A DNA stretch of 64,000 bases from Flammeovirga pectinis (GCF_003970675.1 NZ_CP034562.1:806001-870000); one strand, 5' to 3'; counted from the first letter of the stretch, positions 1 through 8,676 are shown. Numbers and translations: made by a program. Notes: generated from the letters alone by a model not told the origin.

Positions 1-37
1 TTTTATCAATCAGTAAGTAATTAATTTCACAGATTAA

Positions 38-277
38 TTATGAAATTGATCCTCTAACCATAGAAGTATATGCTCTTAGAGCAACTTTAAACTTTTCTCC
101 AGCTTCAACTTTTTCTTTTATCCAAACAGCAGCAAACGCATGTGTTAGTTGTTCACCTTCGTCATCGCCTCCAATTTCAATTGTAGGAGTTTGCTCTTCA
201 GATAATGCTTCTTCTGCAGCTTGTAATTCTTGTAGAGAGTAATTTTCTACGAGTTTTTTTATAATAGGTATTTTCAT
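38..277 (-). CDS. DUF6952-like small conserved protein
   Basis: 79-residue acidic protein with no signal peptide or membrane segment, so probably cytoplasmic. The N-terminus (KKLVENYSLQELQAAEEAL) and the EGEQLTHAFAA segment match my memory of the small Bacteroidota family DUF6952, usually encoded next to a thioredoxin. Its function is unknown. Its ATG overlaps the stop codon of the upstream thioredoxin by one base (TAATG), so the two are almost certainly translationally coupled. A role in the same redox process is an inference from this coupling only. Confidence 0.75.
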   Translation of the reverse strand: MKIPIIKKLVENYSLQELQAAEEALSEEQTPTIEIGGDDEGEQLTHAFAAVWIKEKVEAGEKFKVALRAYTSMVRGSIS

Positions 278-594
278 TATTTCAATTTTTCTATTAATTC
301 AACAACTGCGTCTTCTTTAGACATAGGCCCACCTTCTACTAGTTTGCCATCTTTAAAAATAGCAAAGAAGGGTAAATTGTTTACACCTGCTAAAGCTCTT
401 GCATTTGGGCTTTCTTCTGCATCAATATCTAAAAAAGCGATTCCTTCAAAACGCTCATCGTTAGCCAATCGCTTGTATTTGGGTTTGAACAAACGACAAC
501 TTCCACACCATCCCGCAAAATATTTTACAACAACTTTATCGTTTGTTTTTAATAGTTTTTCGAAGTTGATATCATTTGCATCAATTACTGCCAT
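277..594 (-). CDS. Thioredoxin family protein
   Basis: 105-residue single-domain thioredoxin fold with no signal peptide, so cytoplasmic. The active site is C30-G-S-C33 within FAGWCGSCR; this replaces the classical WCGPC, so the Pro between the cysteines is Ser. The cis-proline region is visible as NNLPFFAIFKDGK. It should act as a thiol-disulfide reductant or exchange protein; the partner is unknown. It is the first gene of a two-gene unit with the DUF6952-like gene (one-base overlap). The CGSC site makes it a thioredoxin-like variant rather than the housekeeping TrxA. Confidence 0.9.
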   Translation of the reverse strand: MAVIDANDINFEKLLKTNDKVVVKYFAGWCGSCRLFKPKYKRLANDERFEGIAFLDIDAEESPNARALAGVNNLPFFAIFKDGKLVEGGPMSKEDAVVELIEKLK

Positions 595-795
595 GTGTTT
601 TTAATTTTGAGTGTGTAAAATAAAATTTAAGTCTAATCTACTCCTAAGAAAGTAACCTGATTGTATGAATAACAAAAGGTTTGAAATCTTTATCAGAATT
701 TATAGAAAATACCATTAATAACCCTCTAAAAATAGGGATTTTTCACTTTTGTAAAGATACATTGTGTAACTACACTTGACAAACTACTTTTTATC

Positions 796-826
796 TTTTT
801 GGTTTCAATCTATTTTGCAACCTTTG
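796..826 (+). promoter_or_regulatory. Probable promoter of the TrpF-like gene
   Basis: A TTTTTG box (796-801) is followed 17 bases later by AACCTTTG (819-826). This resembles the Bacteroidota -33 TTTG / -7 TAnnTTTG pair, with one mismatch at the first base of the -7 element. It lies about 55 bases before the chosen ATG. Confidence 0.45.
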
Positions 827-882
827 TAGAAGAAAAGTAATTATTGAAACAAAAGAGGGCTTCCCTCAAGAATAAAAATAAG

Positions 883-1485
883 ATGGCACTAAAAACTCGT
901 GTATTCGTATCTGATGTTGATAATTTAGGAGATGGAAGATATTGTGCAGGAATGGGCGTAGAAATGATTGGCTTCCCAATAGAAGCGTCTCATAAACGTT
1001 ATGTTTCTCCTGATAAGTTTAAGGAAATAGCTGGATGGTTAGCGGGAATTAAATTTGTTGGAGAGGTATATGAATCTGCTGAAATTAATTTTGATGATTA
1101 CGAAGCTATCGACGTAGTAGTTACAGATAATGCAGCATTAATCAACGATTTATCAAAAAGTACTAAACCACTTATTTATAAAATTGCAGTTTCTGATTTT
1201 GATGAAGCAGAGCAGCAGATGTCTCTTTTAGATCATCAGGTAGATTATTTCTTGTTAGAGTTTTCAGAAGAATTATCGGAAGAGTCAATGAAGAAGATTC
1301 ATGCTTTGACGGAAGAATATAAAGTATTTATTGCAGGAGGTTTTAATGAAGACTCAGTAAATACATTATTAGAAACAGCAAAACCAGAAGGGATTGCCTT
1401 AAAAGGTGGTTCTGAAGTAGCTGTTGGCATAAATACATTTGATGGATTAGTAGAAGTGATCGAAGCCATTGAGGATTGGTCATAA
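883..1485 (+). CDS. TrpF-like (phosphoribosylanthranilate isomerase-like) TIM-barrel protein
   Basis: 200 residues from ATG 883. A TTG at 844 in the same frame would add 13 lysine-rich residues and is less likely, because homologues begin near MALKTRVFVSD. The barrel pattern is recognisable: GMGVEMIGFP and SPDKF in the phosphate-binding first half, and FIAGGFNEDSV near the end. However, the N-terminal strand lacks the KxCG motif carrying TrpF's catalytic Cys, and the LLEFSEELS segment lacks the usual Asp followed by GGTG. I therefore see a degenerate paralogue that may not catalyse the Trp pathway step. No other trp gene is nearby. A strong hairpin terminator follows immediately. Confidence 0.65.
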   Translation: MALKTRVFVSDVDNLGDGRYCAGMGVEMIGFPIEASHKRYVSPDKFKEIAGWLAGIKFVGEVYESAEINFDDYEAIDVVVTDNAALINDLSKSTKPLIYKIAVSDFDEAEQQMSLLDHQVDYFLLEFSEELSEESMKKIHALTEEYKVFIAGGFNEDSVNTLLETAKPEGIALKGGSEVAVGINTFDGLVEVIEAIEDWS

Positions 1486-1505
1486 TTATTAATTATCATA
1501 TTTAG

Positions 1506-1548
1506 AAAAAACATCGATTTTTATTTAAAGTCGATGTTTTTTCTTTTT
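1506..1548 (+). terminator. Rho-independent terminator
   Basis: A perfect 12-bp stem (1506-1517 with 1531-1542) encloses a 13-base loop and ends in a T-rich tract. It closes the TrpF-like gene. Confidence 0.85.
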
Positions 1549-1566
1549 CATAGCGTAAATTTCAGT

Positions 1567-1875
1567 ATGTATTTAGAAGCATGGAATAGATTAAAGGATC
1601 GTTTTGAGATAGAAGAAACGTATAAACCCCAAACGTTTGGAGATGCCGCAGATAAGTTATCTGAGTATTTTGAACATTTGCTGCGTAACGATACATCTAA
1701 ATTAATGAACGGGTTATACCGCATTGATATAAAAGAAGATTTAGTAAAAGAAGCTTTTGCAGAAGGAAACATGGCTGATATTGCAGATGCTTTGGCTCGT
1801 TTAGCGCTCCGAAGAGAATGGGAAAAACAAAAAATGAGAGAACGTTGGTCTAAAATGGGAGGTAGCGATTTATGA
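1567..1875 (+). CDS. Conserved hypothetical protein coupled to xerD
   Basis: 102 residues if started at ATG 1567; an in-frame upstream ATG at 1534 lies inside the preceding terminator stem, so I prefer 1567. The protein is charged, probably helical, has no signal peptide, and ends in a basic segment (LRREWEKQKMRERWSKMGG). I do not recognise a family. The stop overlaps the xerD start as ATGA (1872-1875), so translation of the recombinase is probably coupled to it. An accessory role for XerD is possible but rests on context alone. Confidence 0.7.
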   Translation: MYLEAWNRLKDRFEIEETYKPQTFGDAADKLSEYFEHLLRNDTSKLMNGLYRIDIKEDLVKEAFAEGNMADIADALARLALRREWEKQKMRERWSKMGGSDL

Positions 1876-2777
1876 ATTGGAAAATAACCATTAAGGATTA
1901 CGCAATGTACCTTAGGCTAGAAAGAGGTATGTCTAAGAATACAATAGAAGCCTATATTCGAGATGTAAATAAATTGCTAGAATACCTTGAGCTTTTAGAA
2001 AGCGATATTCTACCAGAAACACTCTCACAAGATGAGGTGCTGTTATTTATTAAATATTTAGACCAAGAGTTTCATTTATCTACAAGGTCTCAAGCAAGAA
2101 TTCTATCTGGTATAAAATCTTTCTATCAATTTTTAAATGAAAGTGATCAGACAGAGAACAATCCTGTTGAGTTATTAGAATCTCCTCGATTGCCTCAAAA
2201 ATTACCAGATACCTTGGAGATTGAAGAAATAGATCAGTTAATTGATGCTATTGATTTAACAACCTATGAGGGGCGCAGAAACCAAGCAATTTTGGAAGTA
2301 CTCTATGGTTGTGGTCTACGTGTATCAGAATTAATACATCTAACCTTAGACGGTTTATTCTTTGAAGAAGGATTTATAAAAGTAGTAGGGAAAGGAAATA
2401 AAGAAAGGTTTGTACCAATTGGTGAAGAGGGTATGAAACAAGTAAGTTGTTACCTAGAACACGACAGAGGAACAAGAACTATAAAAAAAGGTTCTGAGAA
2501 TATTTTATTCTTAAACAGGAGAGGAGCACTACTCACAAGGGTAATGATTTTTACAATTATAAAGCGTTTAGCTGCACAAATTGGTTTAAAGAAAAATGTT
2601 AGCCCACATACGTTTAGACATTCTTTTGCTTCTCATATGGTAGAAGGTGGTGCAGATTTAAGAGCTGTACAAGAAATGTTAGGGCATGAATCTATCACAA
2701 CTACAGAAATTTATACCCATTTAAATAAAGAGTATTTACAACAGGTAGTTACGGAGTTTCATCCAAGAGCACAATAA
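1872..2777 (+). CDS. xerD: Site-specific tyrosine recombinase XerD
   Basis: 301 residues, the normal XerC/XerD length. An N-terminal SAM-like core-binding domain (about 1-90) is followed by the catalytic domain with all expected residues: R150 in GCGLRVSEL, K174 in the beta hairpin (GKGNKER), H246-x-x-R249 (SPHTFRHSFASH), H272 (LGHES) and nucleophile Y281 (IYTH). Its role is resolving chromosome dimers at dif. The LGHESITTTEIYTH block is XerD-like. There is no integrase-type context (no att repeats, excisionase or phage genes), so I read it as the housekeeping enzyme. Its start overlaps the upstream small gene by 4 bases. Confidence 0.93.
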   Translation: MNWKITIKDYAMYLRLERGMSKNTIEAYIRDVNKLLEYLELLESDILPETLSQDEVLLFIKYLDQEFHLSTRSQARILSGIKSFYQFLNESDQTENNPVELLESPRLPQKLPDTLEIEEIDQLIDAIDLTTYEGRRNQAILEVLYGCGLRVSELIHLTLDGLFFEEGFIKVVGKGNKERFVPIGEEGMKQVSCYLEHDRGTRTIKKGSENILFLNRRGALLTRVMIFTIIKRLAAQIGLKKNVSPHTFRHSFASHMVEGGADLRAVQEMLGHESITTTEIYTHLNKEYLQQVVTEFHPRAQ

Positions 2778-2811
2778 AAAAAGGCTCTTACATTCTTAAA
2801 TGCAAGAGCCT
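2774..2811. terminator. Bidirectional terminator between xerD and siaC
   Basis: The 8-bp outer stem 2782-2789 / 2804-2811 continues inward with one mismatch. A run of seven A on the left gives the T-tract for minus-strand transcripts from siaC. The plus side has only a weak T-run, so it is strongest for the minus strand. Confidence 0.8.
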
Positions 2812-2839
2812 AATTAAAATATTTTAAGTTAAGTAGTTT

Positions 2840-3217
2840 TTAGTAAGCGATAAGGTTGAAAGTAAGTTCAACATCATCAGCATATTCCTCACCACTTTCT
2901 AGCATATCTACGTCGTTTTCTTCGTAGTACCAGTTAACAGTAACTTTACCTTCTTTATCATTTTGATATTCTTCTAATAAAGTAAGAATCTCTAAAAATC
3001 TTCTAGAAGATGACGTATTGAAATACGACATTTTAAAGTTCATTGTTACTTCTCTACCGTCTTGTTCTAAGAAATCTTCTAGCCAGCTAAAGATAGGGCC
3101 AAAAAACTCAGTAGTATATTCGTGGTATGATTCTCCTTCTAATTCTAAAACACCTGTTTCAGCATTGAAGTCTATTCTTGGTATATAGGTAGATCCGTCA
3201 ATATGGAAGTTTTCCAT
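2840..3217 (-). CDS. siaC: SiaC family regulatory phosphoprotein (DUF1987)
   Basis: 125-residue acidic protein matching the DUF1987/SiaC family throughout, including the FNTSSSRRFLEIL block. T68 sits at the position corresponding to the phosphorylated threonine reported for Pseudomonas SiaC (established there; by alignment here). In Pseudomonas, SiaC is phosphorylated by SiaB, dephosphorylated by SiaA, and when unphosphorylated activates the diguanylate cyclase SiaD. Here it lies 12 bases after siaB in a two-gene unit. No siaA-type phosphatase or GGDEF gene is present in the window, so its output partner is unknown. Confidence 0.88.
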   Translation of the reverse strand: MENFHIDGSTYIPRIDFNAETGVLELEGESYHEYTTEFFGPIFSWLEDFLEQDGREVTMNFKMSYFNTSSSRRFLEILTLLEEYQNDKEGKVTVNWYYEENDVDMLESGEEYADDVELTFNLIAY

Positions 3218-3229
3218 GCTTTAATACGT

Positions 3230-3787
3230 TTATAGTTCTTTGTTAACTCTAACTGATAATATAAAAAATGATCTAGTCTCGTCGTAATCTTTGATATTTA
3301 TTTCGATCGGATTACCAGACTTTCTAACCATATCAATAAAACCGAGGTTTGCTCCGGGTTTACCTTCACGCTGAGGCATTTTTCTTTGCTCTCTATAAAA
3401 AGCTTTTAATTTATCAGCGTCTAATCCGTTGATATAATTTGCTCTCTCGATCAATGGAGGAACTTCGTGTTTATCTATACAGTTTCCAGAAGTAATCACA
3501 TAATGTTGATCATCTTCTGCAACAGCTACAATTCCCACGCCAATATCTCTTCCATCTTTCTCAGAGTATTGTTTTTCTGCAGAATAATGGTGAATATTTT
3601 GTGCCATCTCAATGACAATTGCAAATAGTCGTTTTGCTATAACCCTACTTTCGGGAGTGTTACGTAAACTTTTACCAATTAATGCCAGAACATCTTGAGA
3701 AAAGATGCCTTGAAAAGCCAAAGAAATTTTCTTGGCAGACAATTGCTGCTTGAAAGTTTTTACGCTAAAATGCTCCATGTACGCCAT
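3230..3787 (-). CDS. siaB: SiaB family protein kinase (DUF6272)
   Basis: 185 residues with an HATPase-like N-box: E60 and N64 in FAIVIEMAQNIHHYS, a hallmark of GHKL kinases of the SiaB/anti-sigma type. A later G-rich segment (GKPGANLGFIDMVRKSG) fits the ATP lid. It should phosphorylate the SiaC-like protein encoded just downstream. ATG 3787 is used; an ATG three codons later is equally possible. It is the first gene of the operon, transcribed away from the DUF1573 gene across a 333-base AT-rich spacer. Confidence 0.85.
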   Translation of the reverse strand: MAYMEHFSVKTFKQQLSAKKISLAFQGIFSQDVLALIGKSLRNTPESRVIAKRLFAIVIEMAQNIHHYSAEKQYSEKDGRDIGVGIVAVAEDDQHYVITSGNCIDKHEVPPLIERANYINGLDADKLKAFYREQRKMPQREGKPGANLGFIDMVRKSGNPIEINIKDYDETRSFFILSVRVNKEL

Positions 3788-4120
3788 AATTCTACAGGCC
3801 GATTGCGTTTATTCGTTAAAAAAATCTCTAATCTATCAATGCTTAATGTGTTAACATATTAACATTAATATTGTTTAAATAGAAAATGTTATTTCAATTA
3901 TACTATTTTTTTTGTAAAAAATTAAGAATCAAATAGATTATTAAGGAATATACAAGTTATTTGCAGTGAAATAAGTATTGTAATCTTTTAAAAATGCTTG
4001 ATTCTACTTATTAAAGTATTCAAATTTTTACATCTTATAATCATAACGGTTAAAAATGATTATCAGTATATAAATGTTCTTTTTATTTTTGTAAATAATT
4101 AGAGAGCCTTAATTTTAATA
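3788..4120. other. Divergent AT-rich intergenic region siaB / DUF1573
   Basis: 333 bases with no convincing reading frame. It contains a nested dyad at 3843-3868 (TTAATG ... CATTAA around GTTAA-cata-TTAAC), which could be an operator or merely reflect AT richness. An exact TAnnTTTG element for the rightward gene lies at 4084-4091. I see no clear -7 element for siaB. Confidence 0.5.
4084..4091 (+). promoter_or_regulatory. Bacteroidota -7 element for DUF1573 operon
   Basis: TATTTTTG matches TAnnTTTG exactly and lies 29 bases before the ATG at 4121. I see no clear TTG -33 box. Confidence 0.5.
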
Positions 4121-5221
4121 ATGATGAAAAAAAATATAATATATCCATTCTTGATATTCCTTTGTTATTCAATGTTATCAATAAATACATTTGCACAGTC
4201 TAAAATAGTATTTGATAAGACTGTTCATGACTTTGGAGATATTAATGAAATAGACGGAGAAGCTGATGTGATTTTTGATTTCTCTAACCCTGGGAACAAG
4301 CCATTAATTCTTACAAGTGTAAAAGCAAGTTGTGGGTGTACTACACCAAACTGGTCTACAGATCCTGTAGCAGTTAAAGAGAAAGGTTTTATTCAGGTTA
4401 GTTATAGTACTAAAAATAGACCAGGCCCTTTTACTAAAACAATTTCTGTAAGAACAAATGGTACGCCTCAGGTTTTGTTGCTTACAATTAAAGGTAATGT
4501 TATACCAAGACCAAAAGGCCCAAAAGATTGGTACCCTATGGAAATTGGCAACTTAAGGTTTAAAACTACGCATGTTGTATTTGGTAATATTCTAAATACT
4601 GAAAAAGATACTTTATCAACAATAATTTACAACCAAAGTGAACTTCCTGTAAAACTAAAGTTTGATGAAGTTAAAGTACCTGAGTACATAAAAGTTTGGG
4701 GTTCTGCAGATAAGGTTTCGCCAAGAGATACGGTAACGTTATATATTAGTTATGACGCTGCAATGAAGAAAGATTACGGTTATTTATTTGAGTTTTTTCA
4801 GTTGCCTACCAATGATATGAGCACACCGAGAAAGAGAATAAACATTAGTAGCCATATTAAAGAAGATTTTTCTAAAGTTGAAGATAGTGGTACGCAACCA
4901 ATAGTTGTTTTTGATAAGGATGTGATTGATTTTGGTGTAATGAAAGCACTTGATAAAGTGAAAGGTTCTTTTACAATTACAAATAATGGTACTGCAGAGC
5001 TTGTTATACGTAAAGTGAAAGCATCTTGTGGTTGTACTGCTACAAAACCACAAAAAACACAATTGGCACCAGGAGAAAGCACTAAATTAGATGTTACTTT
5101 TAGTGCTGGTAATTACAATAGAGAGGTAACTAAAACAATTTCTATTGTAACGAACGACCCTAAGAATGCTGAAAAAACATTGTCTATTAAGGCAAATGTG
5201 AAATCAAACGAAGAAAATTAA
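4121..5221 (+). CDS. Secreted protein with two DUF1573 domains
   Basis: 366 residues beginning with a signal peptide that ends near TFAQS (about 26). Two immunoglobulin-like DUF1573 domains sit at about 29-128 and 260-362. Each has the family pattern FDxxxxDFG...I...F...N.G...L.I..V.ASCGCT; the CGC clusters are at about 71-73 and 303-305. The region between them (about 135-255) is a related but more divergent beta-rich domain. Export to the periplasm or surface is inferred; molecular function is unknown for the family. Two ATGs are adjacent (4121, 4124). It is the first gene of an operon with a DUF4340-like gene 8 bases downstream. Confidence 0.85.
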   Translation: MMKKNIIYPFLIFLCYSMLSINTFAQSKIVFDKTVHDFGDINEIDGEADVIFDFSNPGNKPLILTSVKASCGCTTPNWSTDPVAVKEKGFIQVSYSTKNRPGPFTKTISVRTNGTPQVLLLTIKGNVIPRPKGPKDWYPMEIGNLRFKTTHVVFGNILNTEKDTLSTIIYNQSELPVKLKFDEVKVPEYIKVWGSADKVSPRDTVTLYISYDAAMKKDYGYLFEFFQLPTNDMSTPRKRINISSHIKEDFSKVEDSGTQPIVVFDKDVIDFGVMKALDKVKGSFTITNNGTAELVIRKVKASCGCTATKPQKTQLAPGESTKLDVTFSAGNYNREVTKTISIVTNDPKNAEKTLSIKANVKSNEEN

Positions 5222-5229
5222 TCGCCGAA

Positions 5230-6138
5230 ATGACGAATAAAATAAAGGTTCTTATTGGAGTTAATCTATTGCTTGCATTGGCAATAGGTTTCTCTTTTTT
5301 TACTTTCTCTACTAGTACAAAAACAGACGGAGAAGCATTTTTTAATCTAGAGGATCTATCACAGTTATCAAAATTTGTAATTGACGGACACGAAATTGTA
5401 AAAGAAGATGACGGCAGATGGATAATGGATGGGACGATTGATATAGCACCTCGGAAAATGGGTATGTTGTTTCAAGCGCTTCAGAAAGTTCAGACCATAG
5501 AAGAAAAAGAAGGAATGCCGTCAGCAGGGAAAGAGATTGTGATTTACATTGCTGGAGCTCCAATATTTACAGGAACAATTGCTTCGGAAAGTGATGCCGT
5601 TTCTTATGGAAAAAAACAAGGACAAGTATATTCTATAGAAATACCGGGTCAGTTTGTGGCCATCGAAGAGATTTTTACTCCATCTTCATCAGAGTGGAGG
5701 GATAAGACACTTTTTAGAACTTCTTGGAGAACACTAAAAAAGTGGTCGGTTGTATATAACAATAATCCAGAGAACAATATTGAGATCACTTTTAAAGATC
5801 CTTTTTATGATGTAAAAGGAATTACAGAATTAGATTCTGCAGCAGTGTATCAGTATGTTACATCTTTACCAAGAATACAGGCATTGTATATAGAAAATAG
5901 AGCTTCTTTTGTTGAAGATACAGTTTCAAAATTTCGTCCTTTTTGTCAAGTTAAGATGGAAGATTTAGTAACTGCGTACAATACAGAAGTAAATATTTAT
6001 CCATTTGATAATAAGGTGTTTGCTTATCTTCCTAAAACAAAAGAAGTTACAGAAATTGATCCTAAGAATGTACAGAACTTGTTAGTTTCTTGGCATTTCT
6101 TCGATGCAAATGATCCGCGTAAAAAAGCACAAAAATAA
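5230..6138 (+). CDS. DUF4340-like membrane-anchored protein
   Basis: 302 residues. A single N-terminal hydrophobic segment (about 7-27, IGVNLLLALAIGFSFFTF) is followed by a long soluble domain rich in DUF4340-type features (DLSQLSKFVIDG, DDGRWIMDG, WRDKTLFR). It is probably anchored in the inner membrane with a periplasmic domain. DUF4340 proteins often accompany the gliding or ABC-type gldG region, but here the neighbour is murI, whose ATG overlaps this stop by one base (TAATG). Function is unknown. Family assignment is from overall pattern only. Confidence 0.65.
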   Translation: MTNKIKVLIGVNLLLALAIGFSFFTFSTSTKTDGEAFFNLEDLSQLSKFVIDGHEIVKEDDGRWIMDGTIDIAPRKMGMLFQALQKVQTIEEKEGMPSAGKEIVIYIAGAPIFTGTIASESDAVSYGKKQGQVYSIEIPGQFVAIEEIFTPSSSEWRDKTLFRTSWRTLKKWSVVYNNNPENNIEITFKDPFYDVKGITELDSAAVYQYVTSLPRIQALYIENRASFVEDTVSKFRPFCQVKMEDLVTAYNTEVNIYPFDNKVFAYLPKTKEVTEIDPKNVQNLLVSWHFFDANDPRKKAQK

Positions 6139-6920
6139 TGATTGGGTTCTTTGATTCAGGAGTTGGGGGATTATCAGTTTGGAGAGCTTTCCAGAAAGAA
6201 GCACCAACTATCCCTTTATTGTATTTTGCAGATCAGGAGTTTTGCCCTTATGGCGAAAAGTCTCATGATGAACTGATAGAAAGAGCAGATAAAATTGCTG
6301 AGTTTTTGATAAGCAAAGGTGCTAAAATAATTGTAGTAGCATGTAATACTGCTACGGCAGCGGCTATTGAATTTCTAAGAAATAAATATCCTATCCCTTT
6401 TGTAGGAATGGAACCTGCAATTAAAACGGCAGCATTGGCTTCTACTTCTAAAGCTGTGGGAGTTTTAGCTACAGAAGGTACATTTTCTGGTCGCCTTTTT
6501 AACGAGACCAAAGAGAAGTATGCAAAGGGTGTAAACGTTATTATTCAAGCCGGTAAAGGCATGGTAGACCTTGTGGAAAATCAGCTTATTGGAACGTCTG
6601 CTGCCCATAAAGTGTTAAAAAACTTATTGGTTGAAATGATTGCTCAGGATGTAGATCATATAGTTTTAGGATGTACACATTATCCTTTCTTAAAAAATGA
6701 TATACAGGAAATTGTTGGCACTGAGGTGACTTTAATTGATCCCGCTCCAGCTGTTGTGAGGCAAATCAAAAGAATAATTGATAAAGAAAATCTTGTTTTT
6801 GATAACAATGAGAAGTATCAATTTTATACGACTAATAACAATGTGTCAGTATTTCAACAACAAGTAATACAGCTTGTTCCTATCACAAAAAATAATACTT
6901 TTAATACTTGTAGGCTTTAA
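6138..6920 (+). CDS. murI: Glutamate racemase
   Basis: 260 residues, normal for MurI. It converts L- to D-glutamate for peptidoglycan in the cytoplasm. Signature residues are all visible: D6-S7 in FFDSGVGGLSV, Y38-G39 in CPYGEKS, catalytic C69 in ACNTAT, and the second catalytic C179 with T180-H181 in GCTHYPFL. It is the last gene of a three-gene operon, with its start overlapping the upstream stop by one base. No clear hairpin follows; the next gene has its own spacer of 120 bases. Confidence 0.95.
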   Translation: MIGFFDSGVGGLSVWRAFQKEAPTIPLLYFADQEFCPYGEKSHDELIERADKIAEFLISKGAKIIVVACNTATAAAIEFLRNKYPIPFVGMEPAIKTAALASTSKAVGVLATEGTFSGRLFNETKEKYAKGVNVIIQAGKGMVDLVENQLIGTSAAHKVLKNLLVEMIAQDVDHIVLGCTHYPFLKNDIQEIVGTEVTLIDPAPAVVRQIKRIIDKENLVFDNNEKYQFYTTNNNVSVFQQQVIQLVPITKNNTFNTCRL

Positions 6921-7040
6921 TCTGACCTTCATCACCGATTCTTCATTATTAACGATTTATATTTCCTTATTCTCTTATTAAATACGAATTTCGATATTCA
7001 GTAATTTGCCTATAAATTTATTGACCTATTAACCATAAAT

Positions 7041-8600
7041 ATGAAAAGTTTACGCATTTATCTAACCGTTTTAGCTTTCGCTTTTACTACTTCCGTTTTT
7101 GCACAATCACCAAAAGAAAAAGGCCTAGAAGCAATTGATGAGGGTGTTATTAGTGCCGCAATTACTTACTTATCTTCTGATTGGATGGAAGGTAGAGAGG
7201 CAGGCCACCCAGGTGCATACAGAGCCGCAGAATATATTGCTAGTATGTTTGAGTTTATGGGTTTAGAACCTGCAGGAGATAGTATAAATGGTAAACCAAC
7301 CTATTTTCAACATTTTGATGTTCTTGAATATAAAGCCGCAGATAAGCAATTTTTATCAGTTACTTCTAAAGGACAAGAATTTACTTTTGCTAACCATACA
7401 GACTTTGAAGTAAAGGCATCGCCTAGTTCTGTAAAAGGAAAAGGAGAATTAATATTTGTTGGTTATGGCTTATCAATTGATTCTTTAAATTATAACGACT
7501 TTGCTAAAAAGAAAGTAGAAGGCAAAGTTTGGGTTCGTTTAAAAGGAAAGCCATCTAAAGGACAAATAGGTGCTTCTTTAAAAGATGTACCAGCTAAACA
7601 ATTACACAAAGAAAAAGAGAGATTAGCAGAACAATACGGAGCTTTGGCAATAATAGAAATTGATCCTGAAGCAAGTCTGCCAACTACATCAAGTAATTTT
7701 CCATTTAGAGATAACAGAAAATATTATGAAGGTGATCAACCTCTGTCTTCTTTTTACGAAACACGTTTGTATAGCCCTGTAAGTGAAGTAAGCAAAATAT
7801 CTCCTGTTTTTATGGGAGGAGAGTATTTAATGTCTTCTTTAATAACGCCTGGAGAAGTTGCTAATTATACAGAAAATTTGGCAAATGGAAAATCTGTAGT
7901 GGTTAAATTAGAAGCATCTAAAGCCGCTTTTGACGCAAGAAGTTTAGCAAAAAGAGTGAGAGTAAGAAATGTACTTGCTAAGGTCTCTGGAGAAGAGCCA
8001 GATAGTTTAGTTTTGATTGGTGCACATTATGACCATTTAGGAAAGAGAGATGGCTATGTGTGGAACGGAGCAGATGATAACGCATCTGGCGTAGCAGCAA
8101 TTTTAGGTATTGCAAAAGCTGTTAAGGCAACTGGAGTTAAACCAAAGAAAACTATGTTATTTGCTTCTTGGACTGCTGAAGAAAAAGGATTACACGGTTC
8201 TAAACATTTCATCAGAAAATTTGAAGATACCTCTCATATTTCTATGTACTTAAATTTTGATATGATAGGCAGAAGAGGGGATTGGCACAGTAAAGACAAC
8301 CAAGTTAGTTTTATTTATAATGCTGAAAATCCATCAACGTGGGAGCTAAATCAAAATAATATTGAGCAGTATAATATTGACTTAGAAATGTTTGATGGTA
8401 AAACAAAACAAGGTGAAGCAGGAGGTTCTGATAATGTAAACTTTGATAACGCTTACGTTCCTTATTTCTGGTATCACACCGGAGGTCATGAAGATTACCA
8501 CCAAGTGTCTGATCATGCAGATAAAATTATGATGGATAAGGCAGCCGAAATTACAAAGTTGAGTTATCTTAATATTTGGGATTTAGCAAACGAGGAATAA
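7041..8600 (+). CDS. Secreted M28 family zinc peptidase
   Basis: 519 residues with a signal peptide cleaved near VFAQS (about 22). An N-terminal helical region includes SDWMEGREAGHPGAYRAAEYIA, typical of Bacteroidota M28 enzymes. There follows a PA-like insert (about 110-290) and the M28 catalytic domain. Zinc ligands are recognisable: H329 (GAHYDH), D in NGADDNASG, the E-E pair in TAEEKGLHG, D in NFDMIG, and H in DYHQVSD. It is expected to be an aminopeptidase or carboxypeptidase acting outside the cytoplasm. It is monocistronic and followed by a very strong bidirectional terminator. Confidence 0.92.
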   Translation: MKSLRIYLTVLAFAFTTSVFAQSPKEKGLEAIDEGVISAAITYLSSDWMEGREAGHPGAYRAAEYIASMFEFMGLEPAGDSINGKPTYFQHFDVLEYKAADKQFLSVTSKGQEFTFANHTDFEVKASPSSVKGKGELIFVGYGLSIDSLNYNDFAKKKVEGKVWVRLKGKPSKGQIGASLKDVPAKQLHKEKERLAEQYGALAIIEIDPEASLPTTSSNFPFRDNRKYYEGDQPLSSFYETRLYSPVSEVSKISPVFMGGEYLMSSLITPGEVANYTENLANGKSVVVKLEASKAAFDARSLAKRVRVRNVLAKVSGEEPDSLVLIGAHYDHLGKRDGYVWNGADDNASGVAAILGIAKAVKATGVKPKKTMLFASWTAEEKGLHGSKHFIRKFEDTSHISMYLNFDMIGRRGDWHSKDNQVSFIYNAENPSTWELNQNNIEQYNIDLEMFDGKTKQGEAGGSDNVNFDNAYVPYFWYHTGGHEDYHQVSDHADKIMMDKAAEITKLSYLNIWDLANEE

Positions 8601-8634
8601 GCCATTAAAGGATTTTATTTTTGTGATTTAAATC

Positions 8635-8676
8635 AAAAAGAGAGATGCATTTTTTTAATTTGCATCTCTCTTTTTT
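8635..8676. terminator. Bidirectional terminator between convergent M28 and M43 genes
   Basis: A perfect 15-bp stem (8635-8649 with 8661-8675) with an 11-base loop. Runs of A on the left and T on the right give T-tracts for both strands. Confidence 0.92.

Noticed and set aside
844-882. TTG start extending the TrpF-like protein by 13 residues
   Set aside because: The extension is lysine-rich and unlike the family; ATG 883 begins directly with the first barrel strand.
1872-2777. Phage or transposon integrase
   Set aside because: Length, motifs and the lack of att-like repeats, cargo or excisionase fit the chromosomal XerD.
4784-5082. Two minus-strand frames opposite the DUF1573 gene
   Set aside because: They lie entirely within a well-supported gene and have no recognisable domains.
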